From: Bursaphelenchus xylophilus
Lineage: Eukaryota > Nematoda > Chromadorea > Rhabditida > Aphelenchoididae
Direction of reading: 5' to 3'
DNA: 64,000 nt
Assembly (NCBI GenBank): GCA_904066235.2
Contig: CAJFCV020000003.1
Coordinates: 8,370,001 to 8,434,000, forward strand
The notes beneath the pieces were generated by a model. The model made no database searches and was not told the origin of the DNA. It saw nothing but the letters and a program-made list of their open reading frames with translations. The position numbers and the translations under genes were made by a program. Position 1 is the first letter of the stretch; the number at the start of each line of letters is the position of its first letter. This document shows positions 24,456 through 36,300 of the stretch, in pieces.

Positions 24456-27347
24456 GGAGCTTCTCGAAACTCGCACGTGGTGAATCCATCCTCCACAATG
24501 TGTGGGGTCAAATAAGTTCGAATTAGCGCATTACTGGAAGGAAAAGAGATTTTGCTGATTTTATAATATCCGTGAGAAATTTCGCACTTGATATTTCTGG
24601 AGTTTTTAGGTGTTTCAAAGGCTCAAAAAAAGAAGAGAGAGGCACGCACATCCTATGTTGCCCTTTGCCTGTTTGAGATGAGAACAGGCTCGACAAATGA
24701 AACCTTGAAGGCCAAGTTCATATCTAGCAAACTCTCAAGCTCGGAAAAATTGATAGGTCAAGTTCGAAACCATCAAAAAAGAACTAATTTTCCCCCCGAA
24801 AGGGTGAAATACTATACAAAAGTTTTAATAAGTCTAACAAACTTGAACTAGGTAAATTTTTAGGTTCAAAGTTGAACTTGAACTTGTGAAGTTTTTGAGT
24901 TCAAAAATTTTGAAATTGAAGAATGGGCACGGAATGTGTTGCAGAGAATGAACAGACATCTTATTGTACATGAAGAATGTTAGTCAAAAAAAGACATACC
25001 TACCAAACATACCGTAGCAATCCTATATAATCGCATTATGGTGAAAATTCGTTTGCGCAACATTATGCAACACTTGACCTAAAGTGTCAACTCTTCTCTT
25101 TCGTCGAGGAATGTTTTTCTGGCCCAATTGCTGTACTTTGTAGACACCCAATTTGTCTTGCCGTTAGCTCCATTGCCCGCCAAAGTTCTTTACTTTTCTC
25201 TGATTTATCTGTTTTGTATTTTCTAGCGTGTTTTATAACCGATCACTTTCGGCTGCAATTGTAGGATATATTTTCTAATTTTACAACTGATAGAGAATAT
25301 TCTTGCATTTGTTTTGCCCGTTCTCTTCGTCCAAATACGTTTAGATTGTTTTGAATCTAATGTACAGCGCGTGGAATGCGCTGCGGACCGCAATAAATGG
25401 GGATGTTGTCAGCCAGATCATGGGTAATATAATTGGTGCCTGTTGTAATGTTATGTTACGTCCGCTCCATGTGTTTGTGGGGTAAACAAAGACTTGATGG
25501 GACAGTGAACGCAGTGATTAGGTCAACAATGTAGGATCAAGTCCTTGGGGTTTGTATTTGTCTTTATGCTTTTCAAGCTCAAAAATTCCAGTGGCGGCTA
25601 AAAAAACGGTTCAAAATCCGTGCATTTCGAAGTCGGCGGTTTGTTTGTCGTGTTCAAGGCTCTTATCTCGAGGCGTTCTCGGTCATTCATTGCGGCACTC
25701 GTCGACCTTTCCGCTTTTTTTATCAATTTTTATCTGTTTATCAAGGGTAATTTCGGGGCAAATATCGCGCGGTTCTATTTGTTTCGGACGTCAGAAAAGC
25801 CTAGTGTAAGGTTAATTCGACTATGGTCTTGCTTTTTAGGGGAGCGGCCGTCTTTTTCGCGGCCTTTGGCCTTCTCTTTTGGGCCTGAAAAAAGATCTCT
25901 CATCTGTTACAATATAAAATAGATCCGGAAAGTCGAAGTTTTAGATCGTCTGCGCTGATTCGTGAGTGATTTGCTGCCCAATCTATTGAAAAAGGTTTCT
26001 AACACTGTCAGGCAGAGTGGGCTCAATTTGCGCCACGTAGCAGCGGTTTTTTGTTTGGCCAACGAAGGGTTTTTTTGGGGTGGGCCAGGAGAGAAATTCG
26101 TCTCTTTTGCGGGACGGGCATCTTTTTGCTCCACTTTCGCGTTATTATTTAGATTCTCGGGGCCCCAGCCTTTGACGGGTTAATCTTCAGCGTGTGATTA
26201 GAGTGATGTCTTGGCCTTGTGAAGGGCCGCGAAATAAATGGTCTCCTGATGTTCTCCTTGACGTCGAGGGCCTTACGTTTCCTTATTTCCCGCTTTTACG
26301 CCATAAAGAGAGTTTTTTGTTGGCAAATTTTATTCTTCGGCTAATGGAACGGATTAATTTAGGGAATTTCTGTTAATTGTAAGCTTTATGGAAATTTTTT
26401 GATTCTGCATTATTTTGGGATATTAATTTAGGTAGATTTGGTATTATTTTTGATTGCTTTAGCTATTTAGGCTCAAATTGATGTCGCAAAATGTCTGGAG
26501 TTTGTTTTCTGACTATTTTTATTGAAACCTTTCAAGGAATTCCCAATCCATCATGCGTAATATCGAGTTTCGTCAACCTGCTCAAGTGTAAGATATTGTT
26601 TCGCAAATTTTCACGGGAAATTGCTATTTTAAGCTTCGACTGTCCACAAGACAGATTCTTCGTACTTTGAACCGTTTTTGGAGAAAAGATTCCAGCTGAT
26701 TAATGGAGCAATTTCTTTTTGTCGTCGATAATACTGAAAACAATTAGGGTTCTTGTTCAATTTTGATGAATTCTGTCATATCGGGTTCGGATGCCCAAAT
26801 GAACATCTATCTGACCTCGTTTTGCGAACAGTCTTCCCCATTGACGTCTGGAAGGTTCGGTCCGGTCATTCGCCGCAATCTCTGGTCATTTTTTTCTCTC
26901 TTCCCGGGCCAGTTGGGGTCGTCGGCTCGAAGAATGTTCCCAAGCCACACGATTTCCGATCATTCGGCCGCCATTCGCTTTAAAAAATCTACACTTTTTG
27001 TTTTGATTTACAAAATTTCTCCGTTTCGGTTATTTTTTGCAGCCCTTGATGGATCGCTTATTTATTTTTGTTATCGATGAAAACGTTACAACGGGTTATC
27101 TAATGCCCTCCGATAAGCAACGCATGTGATTCCATCACCACTTCCCTGCTCAGAGTGCGTCCAAACATGTGGTCTGTCCTGATTAATATAGTCGAAATGT
27201 TTGCGTACTGTTTGATTGGTTTTTAATGAGCGGAAAGATCCTTTTTTCTATCAGATCTGCTTTCAATCTTTTTCGGGCCCGTTTGCGAGTAATAATAAAT
27301 TTTTAAAAAATTAGGTGGTCAAGTGTAATATAATTTTTTATTTTTAG

Positions 27348-30300
27348 ATGGTAGTGTTGACTGATGAACAACTAGCGTTGGCCGAGAAAGGACTGTGGCG
27401 ACGGGAATTGGAGAAGGATGCTTGCGGAGTGGGATTTGTCGCCAACATCAAGGGAATTCCCTCTCATAAGGTAAACTAATATAATTTTTGAAATTTTTTC
27501 TTCTTTTTTTTTGCTCTAAAAACTTGGGTTATTATGGTTTACACTGCGTGTAATAAGATTTACTTGTTTTCACATTCAAAAAATCGTTTCTTCTCTAAAA
27601 CGTGATGTGATATTTTTGATCAAACTCAAGAATCTTGAAGTTCCTGAAACCAATCTCTAAAAATACCCATCTCTCTTGCCTGTTGCCCTTTTGTTATCGC
27701 ACATGGTGTCATCGTCCAAGGCAAACGTACCTTTTCAAGGTTTACTGCACCGATTTTTGAGCAAACAAATAATTTTGATAAGGTCGAAAACACATGTTTA
27801 ATGTTTTTTGATAAGATTCCACTCAAGCCTTTGAAGTTTTATCAAAAGTTTATGAACGTTTTTGATCAAGAAATTGTAAGCGTAATTTGGTAATGCAGAA
27901 AAACATAGTAATGGCAGTGGAAGGAGGGAAACATAATCGTCATGTATAACACAAAGCAATATTGAAATTTGTGATTGAAGTAATTCAATGAAGAAATTGT
28001 TTTAGATCCTCCAAGAAGGCAATGTTATGCTGGAACGAATGGCCCATCGAGGAGCGTGCGCCTGCGACAACAACTCGGGAGATGGCGCCGGAGTCATGGC
28101 CGCCGTCCCCGACTCCTTTTATCGAAAAATCCTCAAAGAAGACCACAAAATAGATCTTCCCCCGTTTGGTGCATATGCAACTGGCATCTTGTTCATGGAG
28201 AAATCTTCATACAAACAGTGCAAGACTTCATTCGCGGATCTGGCCAAGTTTTGCGGATTGAATGTGATCTCATGGAGAAAGTTGAAGATAAACCCGGAAA
28301 TTCTCGGAGCTGAAGCCCGGAAAACGGAGCCTTGCATTCGACAAGTCTTTGTGACCGCAGAAAATGCCGAGAAGGATCGGGATCAGTTTGATCGGACCGT
28401 GTATATGCTGAGGAAAGCCGCCGTACATCACTTTAACAAAGAAGGAATCAATTGTTATTTGTGTTCACTTTCGTGTTCAACCATTGTTTATAAGGTGAGA
28501 ATAGGGGTTATTGATAAATGATAGGGATGTACTTGAATTTAGAATTGATTTCCATGAAATTGATACTGTTTTTGAAGGAGTATTACTGTATACAGCTGTA
28601 GTTTTTTAGGGGTTTGGAAAATGTCTTTGCTTTTTTTAAAGTTTTTGATAATTTTTTAATTTTAGGGCCAATTTACCCCGTGGCAACTGTACAAATACTA
28701 CGATGACCTCACCAACCCCGAGTTTGTCACCCACATAGCCCTTGTTCACAGTCGGTTTTCCACCAACACCTTCCCCACCTGGTCCCGCGCTCAGCCCAAT
28801 CGAATGGTCGCCCATAATGGAGAAATTAACACCCTCCGAGGAAATATTAACTTCATGCGAGCCCGAGAAGGGACCATGAACAGCCAGAAGTACGGGGAAA
28901 ACCTGAACAAGCTGTACCCGGTGGTTGAGGAGGGAATGACCGACTCTGGATCTTTTGATAATGTACTTGAGTTCTTGGTCCGAGCCGGGGATAGAACTCT
29001 TCCAGAGGCCGCAATGATGATGGTTCCAGAAGCCTGGGAGAAGGATGAGGTGAGAAATTGAAGGAACAATGGAATTTATATTGTTTTAGGAGATGCTTCC
29101 AGAGAAAAGGTCCTTTTATCGATGGGCCTCGATGCTCATGGAACCCTGGGATGGCCCAGCTCTTTTGGCCTTCTGTGACGGCCGATATGTTGGAGGAATC
29201 TTGGACCGAAATGGACTTCGACCTGCGAGATACTACCTTACGGATGATGGACACATATACATGTCATCGGAAGTTGGCGTTAATGATATTCCGGTGGAAT
29301 CAGTTGTCAAAAAAGTAAGTTTTTTTGTGGTATAACCCGATTGCTGGATGTCTTCTGCGAAAAAAGATAGTTACCAGGGAAATGAAGACAGAAAATTACG
29401 AAATACGCCCAGGAATTACACGAATCATAGTTTATTCTTTGGGTACGGCTTCGGTTACCTGAAAAGTCCAGTGGAGGGAGATTTGCGGACGGAAAATACC
29501 AAAAAAGAGAGTAAAGAATATAGACAAGGTGGCATAACGGTATCATAAAATAGTGGTGTGCTCGGCTCTCCGACGGTCACCAGCTCACTCGACGCCATCG
29601 TTCCCTTCAATAGTCGTAGAAGTCGGGCGTCCTCTTGCCGAATCTCATGGTTCCCAGCGGTCCTTCGGCACGTTTCCCGAATCGCATTGTGCCCAGTGGG
29701 TTTCTCTTGCCGAATCTCATCGTGCCCAGAGGGTTCCTCTTTCCAAATCGCATGGTTCCCAGCGGTCCGTCAGCACGTTTCCCGAATCGCATCGTGCCAA
29801 GAGGCGAGCGAATGTCCCGTGATTCGGCGTCGTTCTCCATGGAACTCGCGCGCTTCTCCAGGTATTGAATTAGGTAACCGATCTCGTTGTCCGGACTCAT
29901 CATCGGCCGAGTACTGATCCAGTTGGAGGCCCGCAGCATCTGCCCGTCGGGATGGGCCCGCTTCTCTGCTGTTTGATCCTCGGTGGTTTTCTCTGCAATT
30001 GAAAGTGTTTATTGGAGCGTTCTTCTAATTGGTCCAAAAGATTATCAAAAGCTGGGTTAGTCGAACGGGCTTTATCAGAAGGAACGGTTATTCCGCTAAC
30101 GTTTTCTCTTCGAGACTCCTTATTTGGAGCTCTAGTTGGTTGACTATGGATGGCTACAGTCTTACCTGCTACAGTACATCCGACCAGGAAGAGTGCGAAA
30201 AATGTGACAGTCCAGCCGCTCATATTGTCCTGAGTCTCTCGCAGAAGTGGGGGCGCTGCTTCTACACCTCTCCGAAATTTCTTCTGACACGCCGAAAAAC

Positions 30301-33300
30301 TTTTGTCATGGGCGACATCGGCGAAGAGGGCGTCACGAACAACAGGGGGTGGTTACAAAACCCTGCCATTGACTCCTGTCCCTCTCCAGAATCACGGCTG
30401 CTGTGCTGGCTTCCGGTGTTGGCGTCGGCTGCGGTGTGTACGGGGCCCGGCAATGTGTTGTTATGCGCCTGGCTGCTATTGCCAGGCACAATGTCAAGTG
30501 AGGCGCATATCCGATCTCTTAAAAGTCAACATCACCACCACCGAACGTCTCCAAGTTGAGCGGGCACGGTTTCTCGGGCGGCGCCGCAAATAAAACGCCC
30601 CTGACGTTAATAGCCCGCGGTCCTGTTATTCGAATATTATGCCGAAGTATTATTGTCCCGACAACCCGAACGCATTTCGAACTTAACATTATAATCGAAG
30701 TCATGCTGTAAGTGTGTGAACAGTGTGAGCACTTGGAGAATTCTGATGTCATTTCGAAGCGCCAGTTGTTTGACGACGGCATCAGAAGGCACTCCAAGTG
30801 TCTGCACATAAACAGCACAAAAAATGATCGTTCAACAACTATTGTCCAAAAAGATTTAATACAGAAAAAGGTCCAAGGAAAAACAATGCTGACGGCTAGA
30901 TTTCGCGATGAATGTAATGCGAGGAATGAAGCGGGATTGATGCGACATTCAATTCTCTGCGTTCTGTCCATAGCCACCATTGCTGATCTGATTGTTGGGC
31001 ATGTAAGCACGTTTGCCAAATCGTATGGGTTCTCTGTAGGCTCGTTTCCCAAATCGAACGGGCTCGCCGCGGAACTTGGAAAAACGGCGTTCCATGTAGA
31101 GCGGCATGGCGTTGCTGTTCTCTGATCTGTAGAAATCTTGTTCCGGTACTGAATGGCACATCTAAAAATGATGATTTCTAGTTTATAGTAAATTATAAAT
31201 GCCTTTTGATTAGAGAGGATGACTTGGTATGATTTGAATGAGGACTTATATGGGGTTAGGTTATTAAAAATTCAAAGATGAATATTATATTCTGTTCTGA
31301 TAGACATCTGGCTAGTTTAAGATGATTGGAAGACAAATGTTTTGTTTTCAGTTGATGACAAATTCAGCAAAAGTATCTCGAATGTGAAAGGATTTACCTC
31401 TTCCACTTCTCATTTTCGTGTTCTCTGACGTTTAGCTCGTTTCCTCGGAACAGTCTAGATTTCGAATATTTGAGATTCCACGAAATATTCTACCAGTGAT
31501 TTCCGAGTTATCTCGAATCTCCCGCAAATACCCAAATTACCATCGCTGACATTCGACCTCTTTCCCCTCATTACTAGGAAGAGCTCGAGCATTCCCCATT
31601 CATTAACTTAGTTATTTTTTCGGCCCGAAAGTACATGTTATTGATGCGTATCGAGTTTTTTGACAAACAAGTCCGAAGAAACCGGTACATGTAATTACAG
31701 GGTTTCCGATGTTCCTATGGTGACTGTAGATTGCTTTCGGATTGTTTAGGTTAGGATAAATTAAATTGGGGAATCCCATGAGATGGCAAAGAGTAAACAA
31801 ATCAGACTTAACTCAATGAATTTTGGAGTTAGATAACGCTGGAATATGTTATCAAAAATCTTAAAGGATGGATTAAGTACATCAAGATGCGCAAGGGAAA
31901 GTAAATGCAAAAATGTACAACGGCGGTCCTTTTATAGTGGTAAAAATTTGAGAAAGAAGATTTTTGCGTCACTGCGATACTTTTTGATATTAAATTTTGG
32001 TTTCTTTGATCTCTTTCTCGAACTTTTAGTCATTGAAAAAGGACCGGAGCTGTATGGAGCGACATTTTAGACAAATTTTATTTTTGTAATCCACGGACTT
32101 TTTTGCTGTCATCAGATAGTGGTTTTAGTTGGGATAGGGCGTAAAGACAAGAATGAATAGTATGATTGAAGTAAATTAAAGTCGAAACCCACCTCCATCA
32201 CCAAAACCACGACCAGCATTAGCGATAGGGCATACGTCATTGTGCGTAATGTGTCTGGAGCTTGGACGTTCGGTCCCAAATCGGTTCGTACCACCTGAAA
32301 ATACGGTGTTCCAAAGTTTCGAAGAAAAAAAAATTGCGGACGTAATGACCGGTAAACTGGGCGAAAATGAATGACTTCCATTCATTGCGGACTAGCGGCC
32401 GCTTCCGGCCGTCACAGATTTTAATAACTGGCAAAGACCGCCTCATCCCGACCGTCCAGAGCCTAAGAATACGGCTAGGCCCGTCCCCCTCATACTTCCC
32501 GCGAGAACAAAACGAAAGGCGTTTCTTAATTGGCCAAGTGTCATTTACTCGTCCAGCGCCGGTGATAATCTGACGGCCGCCTTCGGAAATTGGCCCTTTT
32601 AGGCTCGGGGCGTATGGGAATGCGGCGATGAGGCGAGTGGGATGCGCGGCACACACAACACACCCATAAATTACACATACAAACGAGGGATATGTAAGAC
32701 AAGGTAATTTGAAGCCTCAACCCATCGAAGCAGACATTCAGCACGGGTTTTTGGTGATTATGACATCGGATAGCGAGCCCACGGCTTTTTTTCTAGGATC
32801 GTCTCCGCCCCGGCCGGATGTTATTGGTGGATACGGTGGAGGGAAAAATCGAAGAGGATCATGACTTCAAAGCGAGGATTTGTATGGCCAAACCATTCAA
32901 ACAACTCACTCACAACAGAGTTTACTTGGACCAGCTCAGAAAGGATGATGTGGTAAGTGAAAAGAGTTATAATAGATCCCCAAAGGCAAAACGGGATCAA
33001 AGTTGATATTACTTTAGTCTTTGGAGATTTGATAGTAAAATTCGAGCCGGGAATTTATAATAATTTTTTCCCGCCTTTTTTGGGTTATGTAGTAACTTGT
33101 GGTTATGAGAGTCGTGAGAAAATAAAATCCGAGTGTACACTTCGAATTTTACGACGTAAAAGTGCCTGTTTGCCCATAAATGTCATGGATAATATACTCT
33201 GTCCTTTCCAGCTCAACCACGGCGCTATCACCAACGAATTTCTCATCAAGAAGACGCTAGACAAGACCAAGATCATCGAATGGGCCGGCCGGAAACAACG

Positions 33301-36300
33301 TGACACCCGGCTCGACCAAGACCGTCGCCTCCCTTTCTTCAGCTATACTCCAGACAGCTTCAGCATGATTATCGTCCCTATGATCATCGAAAAGTAGGCG
33401 TAATGAAGCCAATTTGATTATAAATAACATTTCAGGAAAGAAGCCCTCGGCTCCATGGGCAATGACGCTGCTTTGGCTTGTATTTCCGACTATTCCCCGC
33501 TTCTTTACTCCTACTTCCAACAACTCTTCGCCCAAGTTACAAATCCGCCAATCGACCCATTCAGAGAGCAGATTGTCATGTCTTTGAGATGCCCCGTCGG
33601 CCCGGAATCGAATTTGTTGGACACAGGAAGCGAATTGAAGGGACGATTGCTTCTTGATCAGCCAGTTTTGAGCATTGTAGACATGGAGATTATAAAGAGA
33701 ACCTCGTACAGGGGATGGAGGTCAACTGTGATCGATATTTGTTACCCAGTCCGTCATGGGCCTCATGGACTTTTGCCAGCACTCGATAGAATTTGCTCGG
33801 AAGCCTGTGCCGCTGCCCTGGATGGATTCCAAATCATCATACTGTCTGATCGAGGAGTCAGCAAAGATCAGATCCCAGTTAGCGCACTGTTGGCTTTAGG
33901 CGCTGTGCATCAATGCTTAATCAAACAGAGGCTTAGAATGAATGTAAGGAGTGTTTTTGAAGTGATTGGGGTGACAGAAGTTGTTGTTTTGACTAGTCTC
34001 GATTTGGCCGCCGTTTTACATGGATAATATGTATTTCAGGTCGCTTTGTTCGTTGAATCTGGTGAAGTAAAACAAGTTCATGACTTCTGTGTCCTCCTTG
34101 GCTACGGAGCAGATGCAATTTGCCCATATATGGTGTTCGAAACGTGTCACAGGTTGAGAAATATGGGGTTGATCGACAAGAGTCTGACTGATGATGAGGT
34201 AAGTTCATTACGGTAGTAAAATGAGTTTTTTTACTGTAGTTGCAGTGCTACAAATTTGATTTTCAGGTATTCCACGGCTACAAAGCAGGCATCGAAAGAG
34301 GAATCTTCAAAGTCATGGCCAAGATGGGGATCTCTACCCTCCACAGTTACAAAGGCGCCCAAATTTTTGAAATTGTCGGCCTCGCCAAGGACGTAGTGGA
34401 AAGATGCTTCACCAATTCTGTTTCCCGTCTAGGAGGCGCAAACTTTGATATTCTGGCTCAAGAATCCCTCAGACGACATCGAATGGCCTTCCCGATCGCC
34501 TCTCAAAACAACGGAGATCATTACTTGTACGGTGATAGTAAGGTTCTGGTCAGTCCCGGAGTGTATCATTGGCGACATGGAGGTGAAAAACATATCAACG
34601 AGCCGAATGCGGTCGCCAAACTTCAAGCCGCAACAAGATTGAATGACAAAAAGCTCTTTAGCGAATATTCTCAGGCCTCAAATCTGGCTCAACGACTTTG
34701 CACTCTGAGAGGACAATTGGAGGTGAAGACCAACGAAACGCTGCAAATCCCGTTGGACGAAGTGGAACCCGCCGCGGAGATCGTCAAAAGATTCGTGACC
34801 GGAGCCATGTCCTTTGGAAGTATTTCTTGGGAAGCCCACACAACTCTGGCCATTGCGATGAACAGAATTGGGGCCAAGTCGAACACCGGAGAAGGTGGAG
34901 AGAAGCCAGAAAGATACGCAAAGAATCAACCGGCCGAAAGGAATATTAGATCCGCGATCAAACAAGTTGCCTCGGCCAGATTTGGTGTCAACTCCTCGTA
35001 TCTGGCCAATGCGGATGAACTTCAAATCAAAATGGCGCAAGGCGCGAAGCCAGGAGAAGGCGGAGAACTGCCAGGCCATAAAGTCAGCAAAGACATTGCG
35101 GCGACCAGAAAATCAACCGCTGGGGTGGGCCTCATCTCTCCACCGCCGCATCACGATATCTACAGTATCGAGGACTTAGCTCAATTGATTTATGACCTGA
35201 AATGCTCCAATCCCAAAGCCAGAGTATCGGTGAAGTTGGTGTCAGAAGCTGGAGTTGGAATTGTCGCTGCGGGAGTCGCCAAAGGAAACGCTGATCATAT
35301 TACAGTGTCTGGACATGATGGAGGAACCGGTGCTTCAAGCTGGACAGGCATCAAACACGCTGGACTTCCGTGGGAGCTGGGCGTCGCGGAAACTCATCAG
35401 GTCCTCACCATGAACAACTTGAGATCCAGAGTGGTCCTACAAGCCGACGGACAAATTCGGACGGGCAGGGATGTCATCATCGCTGCGTTACTAGGAGCAG
35501 ACGAGTTTGGAATGTCCACAGCACCTCTGATTGTGCTAGGATGCATCATGATGAGAAAATGCCATTTGAACACCTGCCCCGTGGGTGTCGCAACTCAGGA
35601 TCCAATTTTGAGAGCGAAATTCGCCGGCCAGCCCGAGCACGTGGTCAACTTTATGTTCATGGTAGCTGAGGAAGTGCGATATTTCTTGTCCAAGCTTGGC
35701 TTGAAGTCTCTGAGTGAGGCTGTGGGCAGAGTTGATCTCCTCTATGCATCTCCAAATCCTGTGAACAAAAAAGCAACTCAACTGGAGTTTGGACAAATTT
35801 TGACGAACGCGAGATTGTTGTATCCAGATGTGAATATTCGTGGAGGATCGATCAAACAGTTCCATGAGATCAACGAATTGGAACAGAAGATTTTGAAAAA
35901 GCTGGACGGGTTCTTCGATGGACAAGGAGAAAACAAACGGGTTTTTAATGACCATATCAGGAATATCGACCGTACTTTTGGAGCCAGAACGAGTTACGAG
36001 GTCTCCATCCGCCATGGCGAACACGGACTGCCGGAGGGCAGAGAAATCGAAGTGAATTTGAAGGGGCATGCGGGACAGAGTTTCTGCGCCTTTTTGGCCA
36101 AAGGAATCACTGTGAAATTGGAGGGAGATGGAAACGATTATGTTGGAAAAGTAAGAAATGGAACGGGATATTGGAAAGTGAAACAATCAAAATGCTGGAA
36201 ATAGGGAGAAATTTTAACCCGTTTAAAAATTTTATCAAGGATAAGGTCAGGTTTGCGTTGATGTGGGAAAAAATTAAATTAACAGTCGTTTAATTAGGCA

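Larger units (their letters stand above)
24020..27347. other. Intergenic region before GOGAT
   Basis: Contains the kinase 3' UTR, the inverted-repeat element 24183-24455 and the upstream region of GOGAT. Islands of mixed composition at 25.6-26.3 and 26.75-27.0 kb have open frames but no splice-consistent gene or known domain. A TCAAGTGTAATATAAT word at about 27319 precedes the first GOGAT exon. Confidence 0.5.

Noticed and set aside
24071..24515. Overlapping open frames on both strands, some over 100 codons
   Set aside because: They are produced by the inverted-repeat element 24183-24455, which reads open on both strands because of its symmetry.
30519..31125. Open frames of 137 and 177 codons around flp-2
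   Set aside because: Shadows of the flp-2 exon and adjacent intergenic sequence; no signal peptide or known peptide motifs.
31390..31450. Possible middle exon of flp-2 ending ...GAAGAG before GTAAAT
   Set aside because: The only frame that joins the peptide exon contains a TGA; direct joining of the signal exon to the peptide exon is phase-correct and simpler.
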